Assembly (NCBI GenBank): GCA_900759445.1
Contig: CAAEVH010000066.1
Coordinates: forward strand, 1 to 41,254
DNA: 41,254 nt
Reading direction: 5' to 3'
DNA from: an uncultured Raoultella sp.
GTDB lineage: Bacteria > Pseudomonadota > Gammaproteobacteria > Enterobacterales > Enterobacteriaceae
Under the pieces are notes generated by a model, which saw only the letters and a list, made by a program, of their open reading frames with translations, searched no databases and was not told the origin of the DNA. The translations under genes and the position numbers were made by a program. Every line of letters starts with the position of its first letter. Position 1 is the first letter of the stretch. Shown here in pieces: positions 7,773 to 16,818 of this stretch.

Positions 7773-8882
7773 TCAGGCAACGCGGCTCCAGCACATCAGC
7801 AGGGTATGCGCTTCCACCACGCTGAAAGATTGACCTTCGCCGAGGTTGTCGGTTTTACCGGTGACGCTATGGTCATGCGGTGGAATATCAATATCATGCT
7901 CATGGTCCGGGGCCTCGTCCGTTTCGCCCAGGTTTGCCGGGTTAAAACGCTGGCTGATATCACCGCCAATCTCCCACGGATTCTCCCTGCTCGGTACGCC
8001 GCCGTGTTTGTGTCTGCCGGCGGGTTTTGTGGTCAGCGTTTGCGCGGGCTGTTCGCTGGTTTCGCCGCTCACATCAATCTGTACGGCTGGCAGGTTGGCC
8101 TGCTGGAGCGTGACGGTATCGCTTCCGCCGGTCGTACCGACGTCCGAACCGTCCGCTTTGCCGACGCGGATCGTTTTATTTTCGCCAGTGTAAACCCATT
8201 CTGACCACGGATAACGTTCGTTCGGGTTGATATTCTGCGCGTAAAACTTCACCGTGCCGACGGGGTTATCCAGTTCCCATGCGTCACTGACTGCTTTTTT
8301 CACAGCAGCTTCGATGGCCTCTTGGGTGTTTTTATCCAGCTCGTCCATCTCTTCCTGGGTGCTCTTTTCCAGATCGCCGATTAACTCATCCGTGTAATCC
8401 TTTGACTCACCTTTTGCTTTATTAACCTCTTCTACCGTCGCCAGGATAACGGACGGGTCAGCTTTAAGTTCTACATCGGCGGTATTGCTGACGGCTATCC
8501 ATAGATTGACTGCGCAAAGTCTCCCCGCCCCTTCAGCGAGAAGCGGCTTATATGACGATGGCAGGTTTGCCACAGCAAGACACGTTCCACTGTCATCATA
8601 GAGCGCCGCTTCACGTATCCAAAACCCACCAATCTGCGGAGGAATGATCATTTCCGCCCGGATCACATTTGCCCCTTGATCGGCTATTACCAGGCGATTT
8701 AGTGGGGCGCGATATCTCTCGTTAACCAGCCCCGTGTGTGCAGGGGTTATCACTGGCTGCACGCCATTTCCATCGCCAACAGCCATCACAGAAAAGCCAA
8801 CAGGCGTGGCACTTAATGCCGCATTCGCCAGTGCTTCCTCTCCTGCGATGGTCAACATCGCTAAAAACGTATTAGCCTGCAT
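7773..8882 (-). CDS. Tail fibre protein, P2 gpH-type N-terminus with short collar C-terminus
   Basis: The 369-residue protein begins with the phage tail-collar N-terminal domain seen in P2 gpH (ATPVGFSVMAVGDGNG and YRAPLN patterns, residues about 20-60). A charged coiled-coil stretch follows (about 155-195), then a glycine- and histidine-rich C-terminal part (HKHGG, DHEHDIDIPPHDHS) ending in FSVVEAHTLLMCWSRVA-like sequence, as in host-recognition tips. It is much shorter than P2 gpH (669 residues). No fibre-assembly (G) gene follows. A good AGGAGAG-type site precedes the ATG. Confidence 0.8.
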   Translation of the reverse strand: MQANTFLAMLTIAGEEALANAALSATPVGFSVMAVGDGNGVQPVITPAHTGLVNERYRAPLNRLVIADQGANVIRAEMIIPPQIGGFWIREAALYDDSGTCLAVANLPSSYKPLLAEGAGRLCAVNLWIAVSNTADVELKADPSVILATVEEVNKAKGESKDYTDELIGDLEKSTQEEMDELDKNTQEAIEAAVKKAVSDAWELDNPVGTVKFYAQNINPNERYPWSEWVYTGENKTIRVGKADGSDVGTTGGSDTVTLQQANLPAVQIDVSGETSEQPAQTLTTKPAGRHKHGGVPSRENPWEIGGDISQRFNPANLGETDEAPDHEHDIDIPPHDHSVTGKTDNLGEGQSFSVVEAHTLLMCWSRVA

Positions 8883-8909
8883 ATACTCTCCGGAAAAATT
8901 TTTTGTTCG

Positions 8910-9767
8910 TTACACCCCTAATCCCGGGAAGGCGTCCAGAGTTCGCTTGTACTGTTCCAGCATCTCAGTTTTTGATAGCACCTTCCCCCACTGAGCGATC
9001 TGGTAAATAGTCGGAGCCAGGACAGCATTCGATGTTTGCCCCGTAGTACCAAACGCCACCCCCGGCCTGATGGCACTGGATACCGGCAATGCAGCTGTAA
9101 TACCCAACTCTGCGGCTGTCAGGGTTTGTTCAAACCCGGTCGTTGCGTTATAGACGCTAAATTTTGTGCCGTCGAAGGTCAGAAAAATCGCGCATTTTTT
9201 TGTATTCCCGTTAGCAATATCTTGTTTGCCAACGTTAATCACAGTAGCGCCAACCCTCGCGCCAAACGTTGCTGTGGTGTTATATGCAAATCCTGAGCGC
9301 TGAATTGTCATTCCGAAACCTGGATTAACGCGGGAGCCGTAATCAAATAAATTACAAATTGATGGCGTTGTGCCCGGCGAGCCTGGGAACTGCGACCCCG
9401 GAGGGAACGCCAGCCCACTGTAACCCCCGACAACGTAAGCGGTAATTTTTACACTACCATCCAGAGCCAGGGTTCTGGGTATATGGGAGATAAACGCAGC
9501 ACCCAAATTATCGACTGTCAGGCCAAGTCCGTCCGCGCTCACCAGTCCAACCGAATCATCAACAGCAAAGGCGATTGATGTGTTTCCCGCCGATAAAGCA
9601 CCACGCATCAGAGTTAAGGTGGTTTTCTTCGTCAGGTCACTGTACTGAGTGGGGCGGGACCGAAAATCATACGCAAAATCCGCATCAGACAGAGAAACAA
9701 ACGGGAAAATACTCGGCTTCCCTTTCCCTGACCAGTTCGCACTTGTGACAACAATACGAGTACCCAT
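8910..9767 (-). CDS. Virion-associated protein next to the spike, possibly lectin-like
   Basis: The protein has 285 residues and no recognised enzyme motif. It overlaps the spike stop as TAATG, so the two are translationally coupled. Beta-rich sequence with a C-terminal segment of the type IAQWGKVLSKTEMLEQYKR resembles the end of LamG/concanavalin-A-like domains, which would suit carbohydrate binding. This is a weak structural guess. Its place in the fibre block suggests it is part of, or an accessory to, the adsorption apparatus. Confidence 0.5.
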   Translation of the reverse strand: MGTRIVVTSANWSGKGKPSIFPFVSLSDADFAYDFRSRPTQYSDLTKKTTLTLMRGALSAGNTSIAFAVDDSVGLVSADGLGLTVDNLGAAFISHIPRTLALDGSVKITAYVVGGYSGLAFPPGSQFPGSPGTTPSICNLFDYGSRVNPGFGMTIQRSGFAYNTTATFGARVGATVINVGKQDIANGNTKKCAIFLTFDGTKFSVYNATTGFEQTLTAAELGITAALPVSSAIRPGVAFGTTGQTSNAVLAPTIYQIAQWGKVLSKTEMLEQYKRTLDAFPGLGV

Positions 9768-12412
9768 TAATAAACCTCTTTAATAAAAATTTTTGCCGCC
9801 TGGACATAATCAGATTCTGACGTTATTTCCAGCGTTAATTGTGAAACTGAAACGTAGGGGGGGATTTCAATTATATATTTCAGGGGTCTCCAGAAAAGAC
9901 ATGTAAAATCGCTCTGAGTAATAGTATTTTGCGGCGTCATTGTTGCGCCCAGCGACGTGCGTAATGTCACATTACGAAAATCGCAGGTATCACTCGTTAT
10001 TGGGCTGCTTTCTGGAAATGCATTCCCTGGCTGTGACGAATCGACAACCTGCGTGGGGTCGAGTTTATAAATACTGTTATCAAGATACGCCTTAGGGAAA
10101 TAACGGGCCCATAGTTCAATCTGTAATTTTACAGGTTGGGTAAAATCGCGCGTTGCTGGCATAGCCACCGCGATAGTTTTTTTCATTGTCGAGCCAGACA
10201 TCAGGGACGCTACTGCTTCCAGAGGTCCATTGTATGTCAGATTCCTGGGTGTATTGACCTGATCCAACGGGACAACGCTGGTTACTCCGTTCGTAGCCCA
10301 CGTCGAAAAATCAACGAATGTTTCCCCCCACAATTGCGAGCGAGGGTAGTATGCTGGCAATGGATATTTTTCTGCCGGATTCCCGCCAGTCTGATATTTT
10401 GCCGTAATATCTTTCAGCATTCCCGACGCTGATTTCAGCATGATCTGAATCTGGTCTCCGAACATTACCTGTTCCATGTTCTCTGTGAACAGATACTCCC
10501 CCGAACCAGATCCAATCTTCACCCACGCTCCACGCGGAAGTTTATATTTTGCCAGGTAGTCAGGGGTCAGTGTGTCGCGATCTGCTGCACCTGGCGTTGC
10601 ATCTCCTGCCTGTCCGATCGATGAGGCGCGATCGAGAATGCGGCGGATGTAAATTTCAACACCAGAGCTACACGTGAGTGTAAAGCCCGCTTTTTTCAGC
10701 CCGACTGAACCAGCAGGATAGGTAATATTAACCAGTAAGCGGTCAGTAAACGCAACGCCATCACCGCCCAGCAGGTCGTATTCATCCGCCCGAACCTGCC
10801 ACGTTGTGACATCCCCCCTCCCTCGTAACTCTTCAAAATACGGCTCTACTGCATCAGGGAGAGAGCGATGTGAAACACGGATTTCCTTCCATTTTTCAAG
10901 CATGCCAATGCGATCTGAAAACAGCATATCGGCATCACTCGATGGTGCATACGTCGGGCGCTGTCGGTAGATTTTAATTGAGCGTGTTGGGCGTGGCATT
11001 CGGCGAAGATGCTCGAACAGGGACGCCCATATCACACCATTCGTGCGCGTTCCCGGGTGGCCTTGATGAAAATTAGACAGGACCAGGTTTCCAACTTCTT
11101 TCATGAAGTTCGCGTTATAGATAAATGCCACTCCACGTTGCTCACATAGCGCTCTCAGCTGCGCAGCGGCTTCATTAAAAATCATCCACTCCGCGACAAT
11201 GATCGGGACCGCACCATATGCCATAACAGAATCTATCAGGCGTGAGACATTGTGCAGATAATATTCCATGCCATGATTGATAAACCATCCCGCATCATTG
11301 GCATACGTCATAATGATGGCGTACTTGGCTTTCATCTGAGAGAATTTTTTTCCATCAAAATACACTGCATCATCTACAAGCCGTTTATTAATAGCGGTAG
11401 CGGTATTTCCTGAAATACCATAATTTCTGAACCGATAGTCAGATAAAGCAGATAAATTCCCAATATAACTTTTATCTCTCAACGTAAACAGGCTGTCAGT
11501 GTAGCTGTCACCGAGAATAGCAATAATGTCAGCGTCGTTAGCTGAAAACTCTTCAATGCTACTAACGCCGGACGTATCCGGATAAACAGAACCATCTTCG
11601 CGAAGGCCAAAAGCGATATTGCCATGAGGATCGGTAAAGGCTACAGCCCATCCTTTTATTTCTTCTTTGGTTATCTTCACTCCACCAGAAAAAAAATCAG
11701 GTGCCTCTACTGAGCCATCATCATGGATACCAAGCGCCACATTACCTTCATCGTCGGTAAATGCCTTGGCCCAGCCAGGCATTGACTGTTTCGAGATATG
11801 AAGGCCCCCTGACATAAGCTCCGGTGCCTCAGCGGTTCCGTCATGGCGAATGCCCAGAGCCAGATTCCCATAACGATCAGTGCGAGCCTCGGCATACCCC
11901 GGCATATCCTCGCCAGTAGATGTTGAATCTCCGGAGATTAACTCCAGGACCTCAACACCCCCGCTGTCAGTGATCAGAATCGCAGCATGGCCATCCGGGT
12001 CTGTGAGGGCCCCGTCATATCCGTCAGGTAAATAATCATTTCTGATTACTTCCTTCAGGCTATCTATCGCCCCTTGCCCCGGCATTAATGCAACCGGAAC
12101 GGCAACGCCTGACTTATTTAAATAATAAATAAATGAAAGTTCACTAGCGACGCCTTGCGCCACACGAAATAGCTTGTCATTCGGCGTGCTACTTAATCCT
12201 TGAATTGTCCCGTCGGGATCGGCCTCTGTTTTATAGAATGTTGACTCTTTGTAATCAGAAAACCCCTCAATCATAACTTTCAGGTACTGCGTACGCTCCG
12301 CCAACTGCCGCGCCTGAATGTTGGCGATGCCATTCATTCCGCCTTCAACTCTATCCCTTCGTGCAATTTGATATATTGCGTCGGCCCAGCGAATTGCTTC
12401 TGTAATATTCAT
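9767..12412 (-). CDS. Tail spike with SGNH/GDSL esterase domain
   Basis: The 881-residue protein starts at ATG 12412, just after the gpI stop, with GGGA eight bases upstream. Residues 132-282 hold four repeats of about 41 residues, each with a core like TDxxGNxALGIxxDGSxEAPxxxSGG. An SGNH hydrolase module follows: GDSYTD (Ser303), GISGN (332-336), AND (371-373) and a distal HQGH (449-452). Such domains remove O-acetyl groups from bacterial surface polysaccharides. The roughly 400 C-terminal residues are beta-rich and unassigned. It takes the place of the usual long fibre and probably determines host capsule or O-antigen specificity. Confidence 0.8.
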   Translation of the reverse strand: MNITEAIRWADAIYQIARRDRVEGGMNGIANIQARQLAERTQYLKVMIEGFSDYKESTFYKTEADPDGTIQGLSSTPNDKLFRVAQGVASELSFIYYLNKSGVAVPVALMPGQGAIDSLKEVIRNDYLPDGYDGALTDPDGHAAILITDSGGVEVLELISGDSTSTGEDMPGYAEARTDRYGNLALGIRHDGTAEAPELMSGGLHISKQSMPGWAKAFTDDEGNVALGIHDDGSVEAPDFFSGGVKITKEEIKGWAVAFTDPHGNIAFGLREDGSVYPDTSGVSSIEEFSANDADIIAILGDSYTDSLFTLRDKSYIGNLSALSDYRFRNYGISGNTATAINKRLVDDAVYFDGKKFSQMKAKYAIIMTYANDAGWFINHGMEYYLHNVSRLIDSVMAYGAVPIIVAEWMIFNEAAAQLRALCEQRGVAFIYNANFMKEVGNLVLSNFHQGHPGTRTNGVIWASLFEHLRRMPRPTRSIKIYRQRPTYAPSSDADMLFSDRIGMLEKWKEIRVSHRSLPDAVEPYFEELRGRGDVTTWQVRADEYDLLGGDGVAFTDRLLVNITYPAGSVGLKKAGFTLTCSSGVEIYIRRILDRASSIGQAGDATPGAADRDTLTPDYLAKYKLPRGAWVKIGSGSGEYLFTENMEQVMFGDQIQIMLKSASGMLKDITAKYQTGGNPAEKYPLPAYYPRSQLWGETFVDFSTWATNGVTSVVPLDQVNTPRNLTYNGPLEAVASLMSGSTMKKTIAVAMPATRDFTQPVKLQIELWARYFPKAYLDNSIYKLDPTQVVDSSQPGNAFPESSPITSDTCDFRNVTLRTSLGATMTPQNTITQSDFTCLFWRPLKYIIEIPPYVSVSQLTLEITSESDYVQAAKIFIKEVY

Positions 12413-12413
12413 A

Positions 12414-13016
12414 TTATTTTCCCGAAAAGTAAGCATCGCCAAAATAGTGCTGCGAGCCGTCGTAAAAAATACTTTCGTCAGGTATGTAACCTGGCGGGTA
12501 AACTGTAATTATCTCGCCATCCGTAACGGCCGCCCCTGTCCATACGATACCTTTAGAGCTGACAGCGATGGTCAGTTGAGCTAAATGTCGGCTGACCGGT
12601 TTTGCATCGCCGATCAGGCGATTTAGCTCATCCAGGGTCTTCGGCGTCAGTCCGACCTCGTTAACATCAACGTCAAGCCGGAATGTCCCCGCCGGGTCGG
12701 CCACTTTCCACCACTCCGCGATTGAGAAGGAATAACCCATTTTTTCGACTACATGGCGGATTGCTGCTATTGTCCCTTTTCGCTGATGGAGCCAGAACGA
12801 CTCACTGACAGCCGTTCTTTTCTCTTGTTCGCTCCAGCTTTCATCCCAGCTATCTACGGAGAATGCCCACGCCAGATAGGGCAGAAATTTCACGGGGCAT
12901 TTCCACGGGTTCCACAGGTCACGCAGCGACACGTTTAAATCACTGATGCCAGAACATGCCTGCGCCAGCCTGCGCTCCAGCGCAGACGACCCCGGCGGTA
13001 ACAGGCTGCTACTCAT
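12414..13016 (-). CDS. I: Baseplate protein gpI
   Basis: The 200-residue protein (P2 gpI 176) starts MSSSLLPPGSSALERRLAQ, the family N-terminus, at 13016, overlapping the J stop. The tail-protein-I core (LWNPWKCPVKFLPYLAWAFSVD-like) is clear. gpI links the baseplate wedge to the fibres. An in-frame ATG at 13028 would add four residues. Confidence 0.92.
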   Translation of the reverse strand: MSSSLLPPGSSALERRLAQACSGISDLNVSLRDLWNPWKCPVKFLPYLAWAFSVDSWDESWSEQEKRTAVSESFWLHQRKGTIAAIRHVVEKMGYSFSIAEWWKVADPAGTFRLDVDVNEVGLTPKTLDELNRLIGDAKPVSRHLAQLTIAVSSKGIVWTGAAVTDGEIITVYPPGYIPDESIFYDGSQHYFGDAYFSGK

Positions 13017-13917
13017 CAGAGCCACCAATTTCTGCTTTAAAATCGGTGCAATAGGACGCCTGCGTTTTATCTAACACTATGTCCGCCAGGGGCTTCATCA
13101 GCTCAACGCGCTGGACGCCCTGAACATGCAGAGCGGCATAAATCGCCGATAGCCTGACGTCACGCCCCAGGCGGCGCTGCTCGTTGATATATGCCGCTCC
13201 CTGCGCTTTCGCCGCCGCCAGAATCGGCTCTTTCGCCGGGCCGGGGTAAACATACAAAACCGTGTCGATCTCATAGCGGATAATCTCAGCAGATCGCACG
13301 CTCACCCGGTCCGCCACAGGGCGCACGGTCTCATCATTCAGGGCAGCCCCGACCACCTGCAGCAAATCATCCGGCGCGGTGCCATCACCGTCGCGGGCCA
13401 GAACCGTCACCACCACTTCCGCCGGGGACGGACTGAACGCCGAGGCATCGGCCACCCGTCCATCCGAGCTGAGGGCGTGATATTCATACGCGCCGACGGG
13501 ACCGGCAACGCTCATCCCCTCAAAGGCCGCCGGGATACGCTGGCGGTAATCCGCGTCCGATTCCATTTCCGCCTCCGTGGGTGGCGTGGTGGTATCGTCT
13601 GCGGGGGTGATCACCCGGCGCTGTACGTTATTGTTAGCGCCTAAATTATCCAGGTCATCACTGCCGGAATAGGCCACCATGACGGCCCGTGCCGCCTCGT
13701 TAATCCGCTGGCGCAGCAGCAGCTCCCGGTACACGTTTTCCTGCAGCGTTTTTACGATTGGCTCTGACTCAAGCGTTAGCGTTCGTGCCACGGCCTCCTG
13801 CTCTTCTGCCGGATAGAGCGCGACAAATTCCGCCTTACGCTCCGTCAGCAAGGTTTCAAAATCCGGCTCATCCACGATCTGCGGCGGCGGCAGCTGGGAA
13901 AGATCAATAACGGCCAT
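13009..13917 (-). CDS. J: Baseplate assembly protein gpJ
   Basis: With the start at 13917 (MAVIDLSQLPPPQIVDEPDFE) the protein has 302 residues, equal to P2 gpJ. Longer upstream extensions in the same frame overlap W heavily and are not supported. gpJ is the gp6-like baseplate wedge component. Confidence 0.93.
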   Translation of the reverse strand: MAVIDLSQLPPPQIVDEPDFETLLTERKAEFVALYPAEEQEAVARTLTLESEPIVKTLQENVYRELLLRQRINEAARAVMVAYSGSDDLDNLGANNNVQRRVITPADDTTTPPTEAEMESDADYRQRIPAAFEGMSVAGPVGAYEYHALSSDGRVADASAFSPSPAEVVVTVLARDGDGTAPDDLLQVVGAALNDETVRPVADRVSVRSAEIIRYEIDTVLYVYPGPAKEPILAAAKAQGAAYINEQRRLGRDVRLSAIYAALHVQGVQRVELMKPLADIVLDKTQASYCTDFKAEIGGSDE

Positions 13918-14266
13918 TGGCTGCTCCTGTCGATACGGACAGCGATACCGGCACGCCGTCATTGCGCTGGCCTGCCAGCTCAATCACCATTGCGCCATCC
14001 ATGCTGCTGCTGTTAATCGTGATGGTGTCGAGCTGTAGCCGCGGCTCCCATCGCTGCAACGCGACGTACACCGCCGCCATGATCTGCAGGCGCAATGCCG
14101 GGTTTTGTGGCTGGTCAATCAGCGCGGACAGCAGGGAACCGTATTCCCGGCGGGCAAGGCGGCTACCCTGCGGCGTCAGCAAAATATCCCGCACGGACTG
14201 GCGCAGGTGGTCCGTTTCCGTTATGGCCTTGCCGGTATCGCGATTCATCCCGATATAGAGCGTCAA
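13904..14266 (-). CDS. W: Baseplate assembly protein gpW
   Basis: The 120 residues match P2 gpW (about 115), a gp25-like lysozyme-fold baseplate protein. MYIGMNRDTG-like N-terminus and the segment RDILLTPQGSRLARREYGS are diagnostic. It overlaps V upstream and J downstream by a few bases. Confidence 0.92.
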   Translation of the reverse strand: MTLYIGMNRDTGKAITETDHLRQSVRDILLTPQGSRLARREYGSLLSALIDQPQNPALRLQIMAAVYVALQRWEPRLQLDTITINSSSMDGAMVIELAGQRNDGVPVSLSVSTGAANGRY

Positions 14267-14835
14267 ATTGGATCTCCCGTTGTTCCGCCGCTGTCGCCAG
14301 GGTGTTTATGCTTATCGGCCACAATGCCGTTTGACGTCATCGCTCCGCCGCCGTGGGTGACGTCGCCATTCAGGATCACGTTGCTGTTAATACGGGTCGT
14401 GTCAGCCTCGATCACAAACTCCCCTGTTTTGCAGGAAACCAGCTGCGAGGATTCGATGAGCACGGCTTTAACACCCCGGATAATCCAGCGCCCGGTGGCC
14501 GGGTCGTATTCGAACCATCCGCCATCCTCGTATGCGGTCACGTCCGCGCTCTCAGAGTCCGACGGCGGCGGGCACGCGTCGGAGTAGATGGCCGGAAGCG
14601 CAAACGCTGTTTCCAGATTGCCGCCCAGACTGAACAGCACCACCTGCTCCCCCGGCGACGGACACCACCAGGTGCGGGATTTACCGGCGCGGTAGGTCAG
14701 CCAGTTAATCCAGTTGGTTTCGAGGTCGCCTGTTTTCACCCGGCACAGCCAGCCGTCCCGGTCCACCTCGGTCACAATGCCGGTGCGGATCAGATTGGTG
14801 ATAAGGCGCATGATTTCTGTTAATTGGGTATTCAT
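14263..14835 (-). CDS. V: Baseplate spike protein gpV
   Basis: The 190-residue protein starts at ATG 14835 (MNTQLTEIMRLITNLIRTG), aligned with the P2 gpV start. It ends HKHPGDSGGTTGDPI, the histidine-containing iron-binding tip motif of the membrane-piercing spike. P2 gpV has 211 residues. No Shine-Dalgarno sequence is visible before this ATG, and the predicted late start point falls almost on it. Confidence 0.92.
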   Translation of the reverse strand: MNTQLTEIMRLITNLIRTGIVTEVDRDGWLCRVKTGDLETNWINWLTYRAGKSRTWWCPSPGEQVVLFSLGGNLETAFALPAIYSDACPPPSDSESADVTAYEDGGWFEYDPATGRWIIRGVKAVLIESSQLVSCKTGEFVIEADTTRINSNVILNGDVTHGGGAMTSNGIVADKHKHPGDSGGTTGDPI

Positions 14836-14882
14836 GAGGGCAAGATTGCCACGCGCGGAGTGAGTGAGGCAGCGCGGGGGGT

Positions 14883-14900
14883 TGTGTCGTCCCTGACACA
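14883..14900 (-). promoter_or_regulatory. Ogr box of late promoter PV
   Basis: TGT-N12-ACA within a longer TTGT...ACAA dyad, just after the S stop. Centred near 14892, it predicts a start point near 14837, one to two bases before the V start codon. Confidence 0.83.
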
Positions 14901-14903
14901 AAA

Positions 14904-15350
14904 TCAGTCAGACAGCCAGCGCAAAAAGGTATCGCGCGTAATGTCCTCCACTTCGTCATTGATGCCGAGTAACCGGCGCTGCGAATACTGAACCTCCGGC
15001 CCTCTGCGGCTGACACGGTCACGCAGACCGTAATGATGAACGCGGGCAATACGCTGCACCCTGCCTTCAAATTCGACACTGGCAGAGTCCGGGCTGGCAA
15101 CAGCTTTCAGGTATTTTGCGGTGCGGAGTTTGGCAAACATTTGCCGACGTATGCGGCCGGTTTTCGTACGAGCCGTTACCCGTCGTGGTTCGTATGCCGT
15201 GCCGTCCGGGTTGCGCTGCATCCTGATATTTTTCTGCTGGCTGCGGCGCAGCTGCTGCGCCAGCTCCCGCATCATGCGCTTACGTGCGGCAGGCTCCAGC
15301 CCCGCCAGCAGCGCATCTAACCAGGCGTCAACTTCCTGCAGCTCAGCCAC
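14904..15350 (-). CDS. S: Tail completion protein gpS
   Basis: The start is GTG 15350 (VAELQEVDAWLDALLAGLEP), which overlaps the R stop and gives 148 residues, close to P2 gpS (150). An ATG farther upstream lies deep in R and is not needed. The basic middle region with SQQKNIRMQRNPDGTAYEPR is typical of the phage virion morphogenesis family. Confidence 0.88.
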   Translation of the reverse strand: MAELQEVDAWLDALLAGLEPAARKRMMRELAQQLRRSQQKNIRMQRNPDGTAYEPRRVTARTKTGRIRRQMFAKLRTAKYLKAVASPDSASVEFEGRVQRIARVHHYGLRDRVSRRGPEVQYSQRRLLGINDEVEDITRDTFLRWLSD

Positions 15351-15774
15351 GGCGCACCGCCCACATTTCGTCCGGTTCGTCCGGCTCCGACACCGCTTCG
15401 ACGCTGGACACGTCACCGTCAGCACTGACGATCACGCGCTCTGTCAGCTGCAGGTTCAGGCTGATATCACAAATATCATTGCGCAAGATATCAACATCAA
15501 ACGTAAACAGTTTTTCGCGCAGCTCCGGGTTATGGATAGCATCGGGCTGATTCTCCATCAGCCAGGCCAGCACGGGAGCCATCAGTAACCCCTGATCGCC
15601 GCTGAAATCCACGATCACCACGTTCAGGGTATAGCGATACTCCCAGGACAACGACGCTGCGCCGGTTGCCACCACTGAGCCGTTATCGACGAACAAATGC
15701 AGCTTGTCCGGGTTGTCCCTGACATACTGAACCGATTTATTCAGGGCGCGGCGTAAGGACTGAGGTTTGTTCAT
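15343..15774 (-). CDS. R: Tail completion protein gpR
   Basis: The 143 residues match the P2 gpR family (MNKPQSLRRALNKSVQYVRDNPDKL at the N-terminus). It acts with S in tail completion and neck joining. The start overlaps the end of lysC and the stop overlaps the GTG of S. Confidence 0.9.
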   Translation of the reverse strand: MNKPQSLRRALNKSVQYVRDNPDKLHLFVDNGSVVATGAASLSWEYRYTLNVVIVDFSGDQGLLMAPVLAWLMENQPDAIHNPELREKLFTFDVDILRNDICDISLNLQLTERVIVSADGDVSSVEAVSEPDEPDEMWAVRRG

Positions 15775-16027
15775 TATTTCGTTCCTGGCAGGAAATTATC
15801 GTGTCCACCTTGTCGGCACAGACCGACCAGGCGGCCTCTGCTTCATCCAGCGCCGTCAGCAAATCACCGTTAGTGCGTGCCGCTGATTTTTCCAGGCGGC
15901 ACTGTGTCACCCTGGGACAACCATTCACGGTAAGCTGCACCTCCGGCGAGGGCCGGACGTTCGCGCATCCTGATAATGTCAGCAGGCAAAGGAGCATCAG
16001 CCCAACGCCGCAAATCCTCGTTTTCAC
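15737..16027 (-). CDS. lysC: Outer-membrane spanin subunit LysC (Rz1-like lipoprotein)
   Basis: The 96-residue protein has a lipoprotein signal with lipobox LTLSGC (Cys21). It starts inside lysB in another frame, overlaps it by about 160 bp and extends past its end. This nested arrangement is the hallmark of Rz/Rz1 spanin pairs, which fuse inner and outer membranes in the last lysis step. Confidence 0.88.
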   Translation of the reverse strand: MKTRICGVGLMLLCLLTLSGCANVRPSPEVQLTVNGCPRVTQCRLEKSAARTNGDLLTALDEAEAAWSVCADKVDTIISCQERNNEQTSVLTPRPE

Positions 16028-16304
16028 GTTTCAGATCCTCAATCCGTCGCTGACGGCTTCGCAGCAGTGCGTTTGTGCTTTCTGCCGCCGCGTAAAGCCG
16101 TGTCTGTTCCCGGTTGTTGGTTTCGGTCAGGATGGACAGGGCGATCAACTGACTGTTCGTTTTAGCCAGCCTTTCGCCCTTCACTTTCAGGTCACTGTCC
16201 TGCTGTTCGATGGTGTGGCTGGCCTTATTCAGTCGCCATGACTGCCAGCCCAGCGCCGCCAGTGCCAGAGCCAGAGCCAGAATTACTGCCAGCGTGCGCG
16301 TCAT
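15870..16304 (-). CDS. lysB: Inner-membrane spanin subunit LysB (Rz-like)
   Basis: The 144-residue protein has an N-terminal membrane helix rich in Ala and Leu (residues about 4-21), then a long charged coiled coil in the periplasm. P2 LysB has 141 residues. It starts 5 bp after the endolysin stop. No lysA-type antiholin gene separates them, unlike P2. Confidence 0.88.
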   Translation of the reverse strand: MTRTLAVILALALALAALGWQSWRLNKASHTIEQQDSDLKVKGERLAKTNSQLIALSILTETNNREQTRLYAAAESTNALLRSRQRRIEDLKRENEDLRRWADAPLPADIIRMRERPALAGGAAYREWLSQGDTVPPGKISGTH

Positions 16305-16308
16305 TCCG

Positions 16309-16818
16309 CTATGCTCCTTTTAAACACCAGGCCAGCTCACGCCCGCGACGGTTATCCAGCCCCGGATTAAATATGCCTTTGACATACACCCAGCGCGGCA
16401 GCTGATAGCAGGCATCACGCCAGCGCTTCTGATTGATAAACTTCACCATGGTTGAACCACATGCATTGCCTGTGCCCACGTTGAACGCCAGCGACACCAG
16501 CGCGTCATAGACATACTGCGGCACATCTACCAGAACACAGCGGGCCAGAGCCTTCTCCACCCGCAATACGTTGGTGATGAAGTTCCCCGCCGCCTGCCGC
16601 TCTGTGATGGTCTTTCCCGGCACCACACCGGATGTGTTACCGATGCCATCGGTCCACACGCCAGCGTCGCACTGGTACGGCTGCAGGCGGCAACCCTCGT
16701 AATCGGCAATCAGTTTCAGCCCGTCCACAGAGGTGTGAAGCTGCTGGAAATTGGGCAGTGTGGCAGCGATGGCCAGCACTGCACCAACCAGGCAGCGCTT
16801 AACGATTGAAGGACTCAT
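16309..16818 (-). CDS. K: SAR endolysin (lysozyme) gpK
   Basis: The 169-residue glycoside-hydrolase-24 lysozyme cuts peptidoglycan. The N-terminal signal-anchor-release helix (about residues 5-22) is weakly hydrophobic. The catalytic pattern is Glu41-x8-Cys50-x5-Thr56. Cys9 in the anchor, Cys43 and Cys50 match the layout of phage P1 Lyz, where a Cys44-Cys51 disulfide blocks the site until the anchor cysteine exchanges with it after membrane release. It overlaps the end of the holin gene. Confidence 0.9.
   Translation of the reverse strand: MSPSIVKRCLVGAVLAIAATLPNFQQLHTSVDGLKLIADYEGCRLQPYQCDAGVWTDGIGNTSGVVPGKTITERQAAGNFITNVLRVEKALARCVLVDVPQYVYDALVSLAFNVGTGNACGSTMVKFINQKRWRDACYQLPRWVYVKGIFNPGLDNRRGRELAWCLKGA

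Noticed and set aside
7659..8204. Rightward 181-codon ORF in the P2 Z/fun position
   Set aside because: It overlaps the collar-type fibre gene, the late terminator and the Ogr box, has no ribosome site and no defence-like features.
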